Positions 34,161 to 42,867 are shown, counted from the stretch's first letter. The stretch: DNA of 64,000 bases from JARRNE01 sp963824085 (GCA_963824085.1 CAWGNT010000024.1:186001-250000), one strand, 5' to 3'. Program-made: numbers and translations. Notes: generated from the sequence alone by a model not told the origin.

Positions 34161-34241
34161 GGAGCTGCCTTACAGACGGGGTTACCCCACCGCCGGCGAG
34201 TCTGATAAATGTCCCCAGGGACCGAAGTCTGAGGGGGGGAA

Positions 34242-37200
34242 TCAGTCGCCGGCGAGACGGAAGCCTAGAAAGCTGTAACGGACCTCGCGGTAGTTCCTGT
34301 CACGATAGGCCGCTCGAACCGGCTTCGGACCGCTGTACCAAGATCCTCCCCGGAGCGTCAGCGGAACGGCGGGGTCGTGTCCCATGCATTCTGACTCGCC
34401 CCCTCCGTAGCTTTGGTCGTAGGGTGAGCAGGTCCACTCCGAGACGTTCCCCAGGATGTCATAAAGGCCCCATGCGTTAGGCTGGTACTTGCCGACCGGT
34501 GCAACCCATTCGCTGCCGTCGTCGCACGGGAAGCCGTCGGCCCAGTTGTGGCCGGTGTCGGCCACGTTGGCATACTGACAAGCACGTGCGTCGACGCCGT
34601 CGCCCCAGAACCGAGCGGTCGTGGTGCCTGCACGGGCCGCGTACTCCCATTCCGCCTCGGTCGGGAGTCGGTAGTGGCTTCCCGTTGCACCGTTCAGCCA
34701 GTGAATATACGCCTCCGCATCGGTCCAGCTAACGCAGGACACGGGCTCGTCGTCCTGGGTGTCACGGTACTTGTTTGGCTTGCGCCAGCTTGCCCAGGTC
34801 CGATACTTCCACGGCGTCTCCTGGTCGCTCTGGTCGAGGGTCCAGCAACCGCGGTCGACGCCCTCATCTCGCTCCGCGAGTGTCTGATAGCCCGTCGCGT
34901 CAACGAAGCGGCGGAAGTCCTTCACCTTGACCTCGTACTTGCCGATGCGGAAGTCCTTCACACAGACCTTGTGCTGATGCTCGTCCCTTTCGCGTTCGGG
35001 CTCGCTTGGCGGACTGCCCATCTCGTAACACCCGCCTTTGACAGAGACCATCTCCGGCAGCAGCTCACGCTGGGCCTGTTGTTGCGCCTCCTCCTCGGCC
35101 TTCTGCTTCGCCAGTGCCGCCGCCTCTTGTCGCTTGGCCTTCAGGTCGTGGGTCAATTCCGCGAGTCGCGGATAATTGGGTTCAAGGTGGCTCAATTCCG
35201 CCAATAAGGTCTCAGCCTTATCGAGCTCGCCACCCGAGATTGCCGCCACCACCCAGTCGGCGGACAGGTCTGCAATCCGGTCCAATTTCGCCTGTGCCTC
35301 GGCGTCGTCCGGCTTCAGGGCGATAACCTGGTTGTAACAGGCCGCGGCAGCGTCGACCCCTTCCGCGGAGAGGCGCTCCAGCGGGAACTCTTTGGCGCAG
35401 CCTCGCAGCAATCCATCGACGCGTTTCTTCGCGTCGAGCTCCGCCTTTACCTCGACGCGGAGTGCCAGCAGGTCCGCTTGATCCGGAGCGAGCTTCAGCG
35501 CCTTTTCGACCAGCTTCAGGCTGTCGTCCAGATCATTTTTACTTTTGCGGTCGTGTGCTTGGGCAACGAGGTCGGCCACCTTGCGTTGCTTGTCGACCTG
35601 GTCCTGGACCTGGCTACGCAGCGCCAGCAGGTCTTTGTCGTTCGGTATCTGCTGCAACCCTTCATTGGCGAGCTGCAGGGCTTTTGGTAAGGCTCCCTGG
35701 TCCCGTTGCTCCCGGGCCTGGGCGAGTAGCTCGGCGGCTCGCGCCTGCCGGCGCTGGCGCTGCTGGTCCTGAACGGTGCGGCGGAGCTCGAGGAGCTGTG
35801 CATCGTCGGGTACGAGCTGTAGCCCCTGTTCGACGAGGGCGAGGCTCTCGTCCAGCGCATCCTGCTGCTGACGCTTCTGCGCCTCGGCCAATAGCGCGCC
35901 CGCCTTCTTCCGCTTTTCGGCTTCGGTTGCAACCTGGGCACGGAGTGCCTCCAAATCAGGGTCGGACGGGACAAGCCGCAATCCCTCCTCAATGAGCTTC
36001 ATGGCTTCCCCGAGATTGCCCTGCTGCCGACTCGCTCGGGCCTGAGCGAGCAGCTGCTGGGCCTGCTTTCGCTTGCTTTCGCGGAATTGACGCTCGACTT
36101 CGGTGCGCAGTGCCTTCAAGCCTGGGTGATTTGGCACCTGCTGCAGACCTTGCCCAATGAGTTGGAGGCTCTGCTCAAACGAACCGTCCTGAGCACGCTG
36201 TGTCGCTTCCGTGAGCAGGTCGGTTGCGCGTTGGTAGGCTTCGATGCGGTCCTGCAGGGCCAACAGGCGGGCGTCCCCGGGGGTCGTCGCGAGGCCCAGC
36301 CTTGTCAACTGGAGGCTCTGCTGAAATTCCTTCCGATGGAAATGCTCGACGGCAAGCCGCTCGTATTCTGCGGCCGTTGTGGATCGGTCCTTCTGTGCCG
36401 GCGGCAGCCCAAGGGTGATCTCGTATCCTGTGGAAGGGGTGTGCTGCCGGAGAAAGACGAGGTAGCCGCCAATCCCCGCGGCGGCGACCAACAGCAGGAT
36501 GCCGCTGATCGCGAGGCCCTTCTTCCGGGTGCTCGGGGGTTTGTTGGGTTCAGGTGCTTCCTCGGGCGCCCTTGGGCGAGCTTGAACGGGAGTGACGATT
36601 CGCGTCTCGTCGTTGTCGGACGATTGATCCAGTCTCCGGGTGTCGATCCGCTCCAACGCCTGAATGAGCTGCCGAGCGCTCTCGAAACGGTCGTCAGGCG
36701 TCTTGGCCAAGAGTTTGTCCAGGACGGGCTGCAGCGCCTTGAGCTCCTCCGGAAGCCGTGGCGCCGGCTCGGCGCAGTGCTTCATCGCGAGGCTAATGAC
36801 ATCGTCCGCGTGATAGGGCTGCTCGCGCGTGAGCATTTCGAAGAATACGATTCCCAGGCTGTACAGATCCGACCGGGAATCCAGCGTCTGGCTCGTGATC
36901 TGCTCCGGGCTCATGTAGCGCGGACTGCCGATCGCCGTCCCGAGCCGTGTCAACTGCGTGGCTTCGGGGCTACTGGTCAGGATCTTGGCGATGCCGAAGT
37001 CGGTCAGCACGGGAGTGCCGTCCGCACGGAACAGGATGTTCTGCGGCTTCAGATCTCGGTGTATGACCCCGCGCTCGTGGGCGTAGGCCAGTGCCTCCGC
37101 GACCTTTTTGACAATTTCGAGGATACGTTCCAGGGGAAGCCCTTCCGGGATTCTCTCGGCGAGGGTGCCGCCGGGAAGGAGCTCCATGGAGAAGTAATGA

Positions 37201-37433
37201 ATGCTGTCGTAAGAGTTGAAGTCGTAGATCGTGACAATCTGCGGGTGTTGGAACTGCGCGATAATTTGTCCTTCTTTCGCGAACCTGTGAGTGAAGTCCT
37301 CAACGGCACCCGAGACGGGCTCCATGACCTTCAGCGCGACTTGGCGGTTGAGCCGATCCTGCGTCGCCAGATAGACCGTGGCCATGCCGCCCCTGCCCAG
37401 CTCGCGAATGATCGTATAGCCTGGAATCTGCAT
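34242..37433 (-). CDS. Transmembrane Ser/Thr kinase with TPR-like repeats and SUMF1 domain
   Basis: A 1063-residue protein. Residues 1-260 are an intact Hanks kinase (GRGGMATVYLA, VALKV, HRDLKPQN at ~125, DFGIAK at ~145). A membrane helix lies at about 308-328 (GLAISGILLLVAAAGIGGYL). About six tandem TPR-like units of roughly 50 residues follow (about 355-680), each like A-ELLAQAREQRDQGALPKAL with GL-x-P-D-x-LLALR. The C-terminus (about 795-1063) is a SUMF1 fold: VSVKGGCYEMGS, YRLPTEAEWEYAARAGTTT, NAWGLYDILGNVSEWTCSPY, LRGGSWYSG. It has no FGE cysteine pair. The outer part should be periplasmic, making this a candidate envelope sensor feeding phosphorylation of the T6SS pathway. Confidence 0.9.
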   Translation of the reverse strand: MQIPGYTIIRELGRGGMATVYLATQDRLNRQVALKVMEPVSGAVEDFTHRFAKEGQIIAQFQHPQIVTIYDFNSYDSIHYFSMELLPGGTLAERIPEGLPLERILEIVKKVAEALAYAHERGVIHRDLKPQNILFRADGTPVLTDFGIAKILTSSPEATQLTRLGTAIGSPRYMSPEQITSQTLDSRSDLYSLGIVFFEMLTREQPYHADDVISLAMKHCAEPAPRLPEELKALQPVLDKLLAKTPDDRFESARQLIQALERIDTRRLDQSSDNDETRIVTPVQARPRAPEEAPEPNKPPSTRKKGLAISGILLLVAAAGIGGYLVFLRQHTPSTGYEITLGLPPAQKDRSTTAAEYERLAVEHFHRKEFQQSLQLTRLGLATTPGDARLLALQDRIEAYQRATDLLTEATQRAQDGSFEQSLQLIGQGLQQVPNHPGLKALRTEVERQFRESKRKQAQQLLAQARASRQQGNLGEAMKLIEEGLRLVPSDPDLEALRAQVATEAEKRKKAGALLAEAQKRQQQDALDESLALVEQGLQLVPDDAQLLELRRTVQDQQRQRRQARAAELLAQAREQRDQGALPKALQLANEGLQQIPNDKDLLALRSQVQDQVDKQRKVADLVAQAHDRKSKNDLDDSLKLVEKALKLAPDQADLLALRVEVKAELDAKKRVDGLLRGCAKEFPLERLSAEGVDAAAACYNQVIALKPDDAEAQAKLDRIADLSADWVVAAISGGELDKAETLLAELSHLEPNYPRLAELTHDLKAKRQEAAALAKQKAEEEAQQQAQRELLPEMVSVKGGCYEMGSPPSEPERERDEHQHKVCVKDFRIGKYEVKVKDFRRFVDATGYQTLAERDEGVDRGCWTLDQSDQETPWKYRTWASWRKPNKYRDTQDDEPVSCVSWTDAEAYIHWLNGATGSHYRLPTEAEWEYAARAGTTTARFWGDGVDARACQYANVADTGHNWADGFPCDDGSEWVAPVGKYQPNAWGLYDILGNVSEWTCSPYDQSYGGGESECMGHDPAVPLTLRGGSWYSGPKPVRAAYRDRNYREVRYSFLGFRLAGD

Positions 37434-37724
37434 TGAGTTGGTTGACGGCGAGCGACTGCGTACTGCTAGGACGGAGAGTGATGGAATCGACGGGTGATTT
37501 CGGGGTTCTGAGGCTTACGGATCTTCCGGTGCGGGTGCTCGGCCGACCGCACGCCGCTGAGACGCATCGCGAGCGGCTGGTGGCGGCGGGGCCACAGACG
37601 GATGCTACATGGACTGCCCGAATTTTCAACGACCCTCCGGGGCTAAGTCTTCCTTGACGCCGAACCAAGGCTGGTGCGCGTGCGGGTCGCCGCAGCAGGC
37701 GCTGGTACGAGTTATGCCCCTCCG

Positions 37725-37880
37725 ATCTGGTTTTTTCTTTTTTTGGCGACGGACCGCTCCCGCCGCAGGACGCCGTGAACACGTCCATTTAGGCTTGCCG
37801 GCAGCCTCCCCGCTGCCGGGAGCGGCCCATCCCCTATGGTCCAGGAGCGAAATAGTCGGGCGAGTTCGGTATAGGTGGGC
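37725..37880 (-). repeat. Dispersed repeat family 1, reverse copy
   Basis: Reverse copy with GGACGCCGTGAACACGTCCA, TTTAGGCTTGCCGGCAGCC, GGAGCGGCCCATCCC and the outer end CGGGCGAGTTCGGTATAG. It lies between the large kinase gene and the hydrolase gene. Confidence 0.7.
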
Positions 37881-37890
37881 GGGCAATGGT

Positions 37891-38727
37891 GTGCCGCGAA
37901 GGATCCTTGCCTACCTGTTCCCATCGTTCCTGGTTTTCCTGGGGGGGTGTGCGCCCGCACAACGGCTGGACGCGCTGGCGGCGGGCTACGGGTTCAAGCG
38001 GGAAGTGGTCACCGGCACGCACTTTCAGCACGTCCTGTACCGCAATCACTGGCGAGAGGCGCACGGCAAGGTGCTGCACGTCTATTTGGAGGGCGATGGG
38101 CTCCCGTGGAGGACGAGGTACGCCGTGTCGGGGGACCCCACCCCTCGTGAGCCCTTAGCGCTGCGGTTGATGGGCCAGGACCCGGCCCCTTCAATCTACC
38201 TGGGGCGGCCTTGCTACAACGGCCAGGCCGTTGCACCGGGCTGCAGCCCGGAGATGTGGACCAGCGGGCGCTACGGGCCGGAAGTCGTCGCCAGCATGGA
38301 GGCAGCGCTTACGCATATCCTCGATATATCGCGCTTTTCCGGGGTCGTGCTGATCGGCTACAGCGGCGGCGGCACGCTGGCGATGCTGCTCGCCCGGCGA
38401 ATCGAGGCGACGCGAGCTGTGATTACCGTCGCCGCCAACCTGGACCCCGCCCGCTGGGCAAAGCTGCACGGGTACAGCCCACTGGGGGAATCCATAAACC
38501 CGGCTGATGGGCCCCCGCTCAACAGCAGGGTAAGACAGTTGCATTATGTCGGTAGCCTTGACCGAAATGTTCCCCCGGACATCGTTCGATCCGTGGGAGG
38601 GCATCAGCCGAATTCAGCTGTGATCGTGATCAGCGGGTTCGATCACCGGTGTTGTTGGGAGTCCGTCTGGCCGTCGGTCATCGGGGGCTTTCAGGTCGGG
38701 CGGGCGACGGCAGGGCATCCTGGATAG
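37891..38727 (+). CDS. Lipoprotein alpha/beta hydrolase
   Basis: About 278 residues from a GTG start. The N-terminus VPRRILAYLFPSFLVFLGGC is a lipoprotein signal with lipobox LGGC. The body is an alpha/beta hydrolase: HVYLEGDGLPW near the oxyanion strand, the nucleophile elbow GYSGGG and a C-terminal SGFDHRCCW that can supply the catalytic His. Two CC/C-rich spots suggest disulfides. The substrate is unknown; esterase or lipase activity on envelope lipids is plausible. The frame is open upstream to 37609 but crosses a repeat, so the lipoprotein start is preferred. It is divergent from the kinase-SUMF1 gene. Confidence 0.72.
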   Translation: MPRRILAYLFPSFLVFLGGCAPAQRLDALAAGYGFKREVVTGTHFQHVLYRNHWREAHGKVLHVYLEGDGLPWRTRYAVSGDPTPREPLALRLMGQDPAPSIYLGRPCYNGQAVAPGCSPEMWTSGRYGPEVVASMEAALTHILDISRFSGVVLIGYSGGGTLAMLLARRIEATRAVITVAANLDPARWAKLHGYSPLGESINPADGPPLNSRVRQLHYVGSLDRNVPPDIVRSVGGHQPNSAVIVISGFDHRCCWESVWPSVIGGFQVGRATAGHPG

Positions 38728-38778
38728 CAGCTGCCGCCGACAAAACAGTCGAAGTGCATCGTGACAGCTGGTTGTGCG

Positions 38779-39264
38779 CTACTGCTGCCAACACTCGGCC
38801 GACGTTTCCTTGCCGCTTGCATCCCAGGCCTTGGCAACGTCCTTGTTCGTGAGTGTCAGTGACGCGCAAGTCACATCCCCGGCTTGTATGCCCTGCGGCA
38901 CGGCCTCGATGGTATAGCTGTCGACCGCAAGCACGGCGCTGGTTATCAGGTAGTGGCCTTCGTGGGAGATCAGGCTCACCGTTGGGCCGGCACTGACGAT
39001 ATCGCAGCCCGGGTCGTTGTAGGCGCGAAACCGGGAATGACAGCGCTCAAGCTGGTTCGCTACCTCGTGCAAGCTTCGTCGCGCGTCGCATCTGCGCGCC
39101 TTGTTCATCTGTTCGAGATAGCCGGGGACCGCAATGGCAGCCAGGATGCCAAACACGGCGAAGGTGATCAGAAGCTCGGCGAGCGTGAAGCCATTCGATG
39201 GTCGCGCTCCTACCCCGCGCTGCTGCAGTAGCAGACATGCCGGCCTTACAACGGATTGCTTCAC
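38779..39264 (-). CDS. Type IV pilin-like protein (PilE type)
   Basis: A 161-residue prepilin with a 24-residue leader. Cleavage is expected at G before FTLAELLITFAVFGILAAIA, with the required Glu at +5. It is followed by VPGYLEQMNKARRCDARRSL, the PilE-type alpha-1 continuation. Several cysteines, including one three residues from the C-terminus, could close a disulfide loop. It lies 312 bases downstream of the pilE gene on the same strand, so it probably has its own promoter. It may be a minor pilin or an alternative PilE. Confidence 0.85.
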   Translation of the reverse strand: MKQSVVRPACLLLQQRGVGARPSNGFTLAELLITFAVFGILAAIAVPGYLEQMNKARRCDARRSLHEVANQLERCHSRFRAYNDPGCDIVSAGPTVSLISHEGHYLITSAVLAVDSYTIEAVPQGIQAGDVTCASLTLTNKDVAKAWDASGKETSAECWQQ

Positions 39265-39576
39265 TACTTCACACTAATATTTTCTACCGGCCTAATTTCG
39301 CCCGGTGTGTTTACCGTGAAATTCGCGCGTAGTGCGGTCCGGAGGCGCCTCTTTGGAAAGGGGCTGGGTGATGGAAATGGTCATGGCGTCAGTAACCTAC
39401 GATCATCTTAGTGGCGCCGGAGCCATAGCCATCAGTGCCATGTGGTGGGCGCGACGCCCGAGTCGGGTGCGGCCTGTCAGGCCCCTCTCGAATATGTTCG
39501 TGTACGCCCCACGGCGTCGCGGGCCGCGCCAACCCGGACCTGGCCGCGCACAGTAGGACCTAGCCGGGTTTCGAAG
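39265..39576. other. Intergenic region between two pilin genes
   Basis: About 310 bases. It presumably holds the promoter of the downstream pilin gene on the minus strand. An A+T-rich patch lies near 39262-39300. No gene recognised. Confidence 0.35.
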
Positions 39577-40089
39577 CTACCAGCAATCTCCGACGGTCGC
39601 AGTGCCGGCAACAATACCGCGTTGGCCGGCCTGATCGAGCGTCAACGTCTTGCATCGGGTATCGCGGCTATCCTGGGTTCCTTGCGGCACCGCCTGAATA
39701 ACATAGGTCGACTGGGTCGGCTGGGTGTTGGTGAACGAGTAAGCGTAATCTGTCCCAGTCTGGTCGGCACTGGCACAATCCAGCGCTGGCAACGCATTGG
39801 CTGTGCCTACACTGTCCTGGTCGTAACGCATATTTGTCGTGTGATACCGCTCCATGTAGTTAGCGAACTCCGACAGACAAGCCGCTGCCGAGGCCCGCTT
39901 GGTCTTGGTGATCTGGTCGATGTATGACGGGTAGGCAATCGCCGCAAGGATGGCGACAATGGCCACAACGATCATCAGCTCAATCAGGGTAAATCCCGAT
40001 GTCGCGCGGCGGCTAGATCTTCTCTGAGTGCCGGGTATTTGGATCGGCTCATGTTTAATCTTTTGCTGCACGGCCCGTTCCCCCCTCAT
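39577..40089 (-). CDS. pilE: Type IV minor pilin PilE
   Basis: A 170-residue prepilin. The leader ends ...RRATSG before FTLIELMIVVAIVAILAAIA, the consensus N-methylation site with Glu at +5. It continues YPSYIDQITKTKRASAAACL as in PilE minor pilins and ends with a cysteine-bounded loop (CKTLTLDQAGQRG...GDCW). The ATG at 40089 overlaps the stop codon of the upstream gene as ATGA. In complete operons pilE follows pilY1; here it follows the pilV::pilY1 fusion. Confidence 0.9.
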   Translation of the reverse strand: MRGERAVQQKIKHEPIQIPGTQRRSSRRATSGFTLIELMIVVAIVAILAAIAYPSYIDQITKTKRASAAACLSEFANYMERYHTTNMRYDQDSVGTANALPALDCASADQTGTDYAYSFTNTQPTQSTYVIQAVPQGTQDSRDTRCKTLTLDQAGQRGIVAGTATVGDCW

Positions 40090-40949
40090 GGATTGACCAG
40101 CTCTCGCCACGAAATCCTGCCACCGGTCCCGGTGGATCCCGAGGTCTCTATCGAGGCAGTTGTGCCGTTCTCAAAGCTGACCAGCATGGTGTTGCCCACG
40201 AAGATCGGGTTATTGGGCGGAGAATCGAATCCAACGCCACCCGCCGGATAGGATTCACCGTTGTCATCCGTGATGACATCGGCAATATCGACCACGCCGT
40301 CGCCGTTAAGGTTGAAGAATGGCTCGCCGACATTGGTGCCGGTGAAGGGATCGAGGGCCATGATCCAGCCACGGCCGCTGGGGTTGCACACATCGGAAGC
40401 GTCCGGAATTCGCGAGGTGCCGATCAGCTGGTTGCCCTGGAACTGATTCGGTGTGACCATCCGTTCTCCCTCCGCACCGTTGACCGGCGAGGTCAGGTCC
40501 ATATACCAACCTGACTTACCCGTCATGTCACCTGCCGTCTGCTTGGTGAAGCCTCGGCTGGCGAGCCCATCCGGGGACGTGCCGCCGGCTCCCGTGCACC
40601 AGGTGTCGACCTGGCTGTCAGCAAGGCCGGATAGGGTGGGGCTCAATGTGCATTGCGAATTCCCATTGCCGTCTACACCATCATAGGTCGCGATGGTGTT
40701 GTAGCCGCCGGCCAGCGCGTTGGCTCGGTCGGCGCGCATTGCGTCGAGGATCGAGTAGCTGGGAACCGTGACCTGGGTGTGCATCATGGCGCTGTTGTTG
40801 TTCGCCAGCGCACGGGCCTGGAGCGCGGCCATGCCGAGAAAGCCGATTGACAAGACCACCACCGCGATCAGCACCTCCAGGCCGACGCCTGTCTGCGCCC
40901 CGCGCAGACAGGTGGCCGTGCACGCAGGATCAGTTCGCCCAGCTGGCAT
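40086..40949 (-). CDS. In-frame PilV-PilY1 fusion (apparent internal operon deletion)
   Basis: About 287 residues. The first ~118 are PilV-like: a prepilin helix EVLIAVVVLSIGFLGMAALQ, then NNNSAMMHTQ and DAMRADRANALAGGYN. From about residue 135 to the end the sequence is the C-terminus of the pilus adhesin PilY1: GKSGWYMDLTSP, GERMVTPNQFQGNQLI, RGWIMALDPFTG, PFFNLNGDGVVD and the final GRISWRELVNP. PilV and PilY1 are normally separate genes with pilW and pilX between them. A deletion of those and most of pilY1 would leave exactly this reading frame between fimT and pilE. The prepilin site reads GVGLEVL, one residue short of the usual GVGLIEVL. It starts inside fimT and ends ATGA on pilE. Confidence 0.85.
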   Translation of the reverse strand: MPAGRTDPACTATCLRGAQTGVGLEVLIAVVVLSIGFLGMAALQARALANNNSAMMHTQVTVPSYSILDAMRADRANALAGGYNTIATYDGVDGNGNSQCTLSPTLSGLADSQVDTWCTGAGGTSPDGLASRGFTKQTAGDMTGKSGWYMDLTSPVNGAEGERMVTPNQFQGNQLIGTSRIPDASDVCNPSGRGWIMALDPFTGTNVGEPFFNLNGDGVVDIADVITDDNGESYPAGGVGFDSPPNNPIFVGNTMLVSFENGTTASIETSGSTGTGGRISWRELVNP

Positions 40950-41421
40950 TTGGTGTGGTTCCCCCACAGGCGGTTGAATCACGACAGATGCTGATGGCGG
41001 ACCCGGTCGCGAGATAGACGCAACGATGGTTTCCGGATGTGATACTCGTGCTGTTGATGTCGGCCCCTAGTCCGGAATAGCCTGCGCCGGGGTCCGCTAC
41101 CTGCAACAGGCCGACTGGTGTGGCAATCAGCGCCTGCACGCTGTCGAGGTTGACATTGGCTGGCGGCACCACAGCGGCACGAACGGTGCCTCCGTCAAAG
41201 CTGACCGAGCAGTCGGCATTCAGGTTGACGGCCGCATTGTGTTTAATGGCCTCGGAGCGGGCGACGCTTATGGCCACAACCATATCGTTGGCCGCGGCGG
41301 TCAGACGATTCGACATGATCAGCTGCTGAAAGCTGGGTACGCCGACGGTCAGCAGGATTGCGGCCACGGCTAGCGTGACCATCAGCTCAACGAGGGGGAA
41401 GCCGGCGTCGCTCGCCTTCAT
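40930..41421 (-). CDS. fimT: Type IV pilus minor pilin FimT/GspH
   Basis: A 163-residue pseudopilin. A very short leader (MKASDAG) precedes FPLVELMVTLAVAAILLTVG with Glu at +5. Next come VPSFQQLIMSNRLTAAANDM and AISVARSEAIKHN, the FimT/GspH family marks. It is the first gene of a minus-strand minor pilin operon and has GGGAGG before its ATG. Its end overlaps the start of the fusion gene by about 20 bases. Confidence 0.92.
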   Translation of the reverse strand: MKASDAGFPLVELMVTLAVAAILLTVGVPSFQQLIMSNRLTAAANDMVVAISVARSEAIKHNAAVNLNADCSVSFDGGTVRAAVVPPANVNLDSVQALIATPVGLLQVADPGAGYSGLGADINSTSITSGNHRCVYLATGSAISICRDSTACGGTTPNASWAN

Positions 41422-41737
41422 TGGAACCTCCCTACCCGGAGCGAACCCAACGCGCCGATCGGGGAGGGGCGAGCTGTGTGCGGCTATCAGATGACACCCC
41501 CGTCCCGGCCTTGGCCGGCGCCGGATGTCACCTAGATGCCTGCACGCGCTCTACCCCTTTGTGCACTCGATCCCTCGCCCCTCCGCCCGTACCCGAGAGA
41601 CAGACGAGGGAGCACGTCATTGCCCGGTAAGATAGAAGCTGGGCGGCCGCCCAACTGTGACAAGGTCGAGAAAACCAGCCCGGGCTTCCGTGAGGGGCCC
41701 CAGACTGTGCGATGGGTCTTTTTTTTGTGCTGCGCTC
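41422..41737. other. Intergenic region upstream of fimT
   Basis: About 315 bases holding the presumed fimT promoter on the minus strand and the end of the hypothetical gene at 41738. An eight-T tract lies near 41720. No gene recognised. Confidence 0.35.
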
Positions 41738-42196
41738 TTAATGCCGCGGACGCCGCCGCTTGCGGCCCTTGTAGGCGGCGATTTGCTGGATGATCGGCTG
41801 GAAGGGGACGTCGGCGAGGTCCCCGAATCGCTCTTGCGCGGCCTCGATGATCGCGTGGACGTCTTCGATGCGCGACGGGATGGGATGGCCGGGTGCCAGG
41901 GCTGCCTGCAGGCCGCGCAGACCGCCGACCTGGACGCGCATGGCCTTGGCGTGAGGCAGGGCGGCGCGCTCGTCCGTGGCCTTGAGGGCGAAGCGCGCCT
42001 GTCGCCGCAGAAGCTCGAGCACCTGGAGGCACCTGGCTTGGGCGGCGTCGGAGCTACAGCGGACCCCTTCGCGCTCGGCGATGCAGAAGCGCTTGGCGAG
42101 GGAGCATTCGCAGTTGTTGGTGAGTATGCTCTTCTCGTACGGGCAAAACCGCTCGTTGATCGAGTGGTAAGTCTTGCGGAATATCTCGTTATCCAT
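41738..42196 (-). CDS. Conserved hypothetical protein with N-terminal Cys cluster
   Basis: A 152-residue protein I cannot name. The first 50 residues contain FCPYEKS, NNCECSLAKRFC and GVRCSS, six cysteines whose spacing suggests a bound metal or iron-sulfur cluster. The rest is helical and ends IIQQIAAYKGRKRRRPRH with a basic tail. It starts 15 bases after hslR on the same strand and so is probably co-transcribed with grxC and hslR. That points, weakly, to thiol or stress physiology. Confidence 0.7.
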   Translation of the reverse strand: MDNEIFRKTYHSINERFCPYEKSILTNNCECSLAKRFCIAEREGVRCSSDAAQARCLQVLELLRRQARFALKATDERAALPHAKAMRVQVGGLRGLQAALAPGHPIPSRIEDVHAIIEAAQERFGDLADVPFQPIIQQIAAYKGRKRRRPRH

Positions 42197-42211
42197 CTCA
42201 GTCTCTCCCGC

Positions 42212-42616
42212 TCAGTCGTCCGACTTGCGGGTGAATCGCTCGATCATGCGGCGGTCGCGCTTGCTCGGTTTGGCGGCCGGTTCGACAGAGTAGGCCCCTC
42301 TCTCGCGGCGTTCACGCACCTGTGTCTGGCGGCGCAGCCGGCTCTCCTCTCGTTCCTCGTAGAGGGATGCCGCCTCCGGCGCCGAACGCCGTTGCTTGGA
42401 GAGTGCCGTCACCTCCACTTCCCATTCGAGCGATTCCTTGTGGATCGTGAGCCGGGCCCCGACACGGATCGCCTTGCCCGGCTTCGCCCGCTGGCCGTTG
42501 ACCTGGACCTTGCCGCCGCTTATGGCCTCCGTCGCCAAATGGCGTGTCTTGAAGAAGCGAGCGGCCCACAGCCACTTGTCGAGCCGGATCCCGCCATCTA
42601 GGTCGGGCGAGCTCAC
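42212..42616 (-). CDS. hslR: Ribosome-associated heat shock protein Hsp15
   Basis: About 134 residues with an N-terminal S4 RNA-binding domain (IRLDKWLWAARFFKTRHLA, AISGGKVQVNGQRAKPGKAI) and a basic C-terminal helix. Hsp15 binds free 50S subunits carrying a nascent chain and helps recycle them. The GTG at 42616 overlaps the stop codon of grxC as GTGA and gives the normal N-terminus; the frame continues far upstream without a better start. Confidence 0.9.
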   Translation of the reverse strand: MSSPDLDGGIRLDKWLWAARFFKTRHLATEAISGGKVQVNGQRAKPGKAIRVGARLTIHKESLEWEVEVTALSKQRRSAPEAASLYEEREESRLRRQTQVRERRERGAYSVEPAAKPSKRDRRMIERFTRKSDD

Positions 42617-42867
42617 AGCCCGAGCAAACGGTCTAGCTCGCCTCGCGCCTCGAGGGTTGCCAGGTCGTCGAAGCCGCCGACGTGGTAGTCGTCGATGAAG
42701 ATCTGTGGCACGGTGTGTCGGCGGGTGCGCTCCATCATGACGTGCATCTGCTCGAGGTCGCCATCGATGCGGATCTCCTCGTACTCGACGCCCTTGCGCT
42801 GAAGGAGATGCTTGGCCCGCATGCAGTATGGGCAGATCATGGTTGTATACATCACGACTTTCGACAT
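42613..42867 (-). CDS. grxC: Glutaredoxin 3
   Basis: An 84-residue glutaredoxin with the dithiol active site CPYC at residues 12-15, the cis-proline motif TVPQIFID and the C-terminal GGFDDLATLEARGELD that binds glutathione. It reduces disulfides with glutathione. It is the first gene of the grxC-hslR-hypothetical unit. Confidence 0.95.
   Translation of the reverse strand: MSKVVMYTTMICPYCMRAKHLLQRKGVEYEEIRIDGDLEQMHVMMERTRRHTVPQIFIDDYHVGGFDDLATLEARGELDRLLGL

Noticed and set aside
36087..37436. 449-codon open frame opposite the large kinase
   Set aside because: Antisense to a clear kinase domain; its length comes from high G+C and repeats on the other strand.
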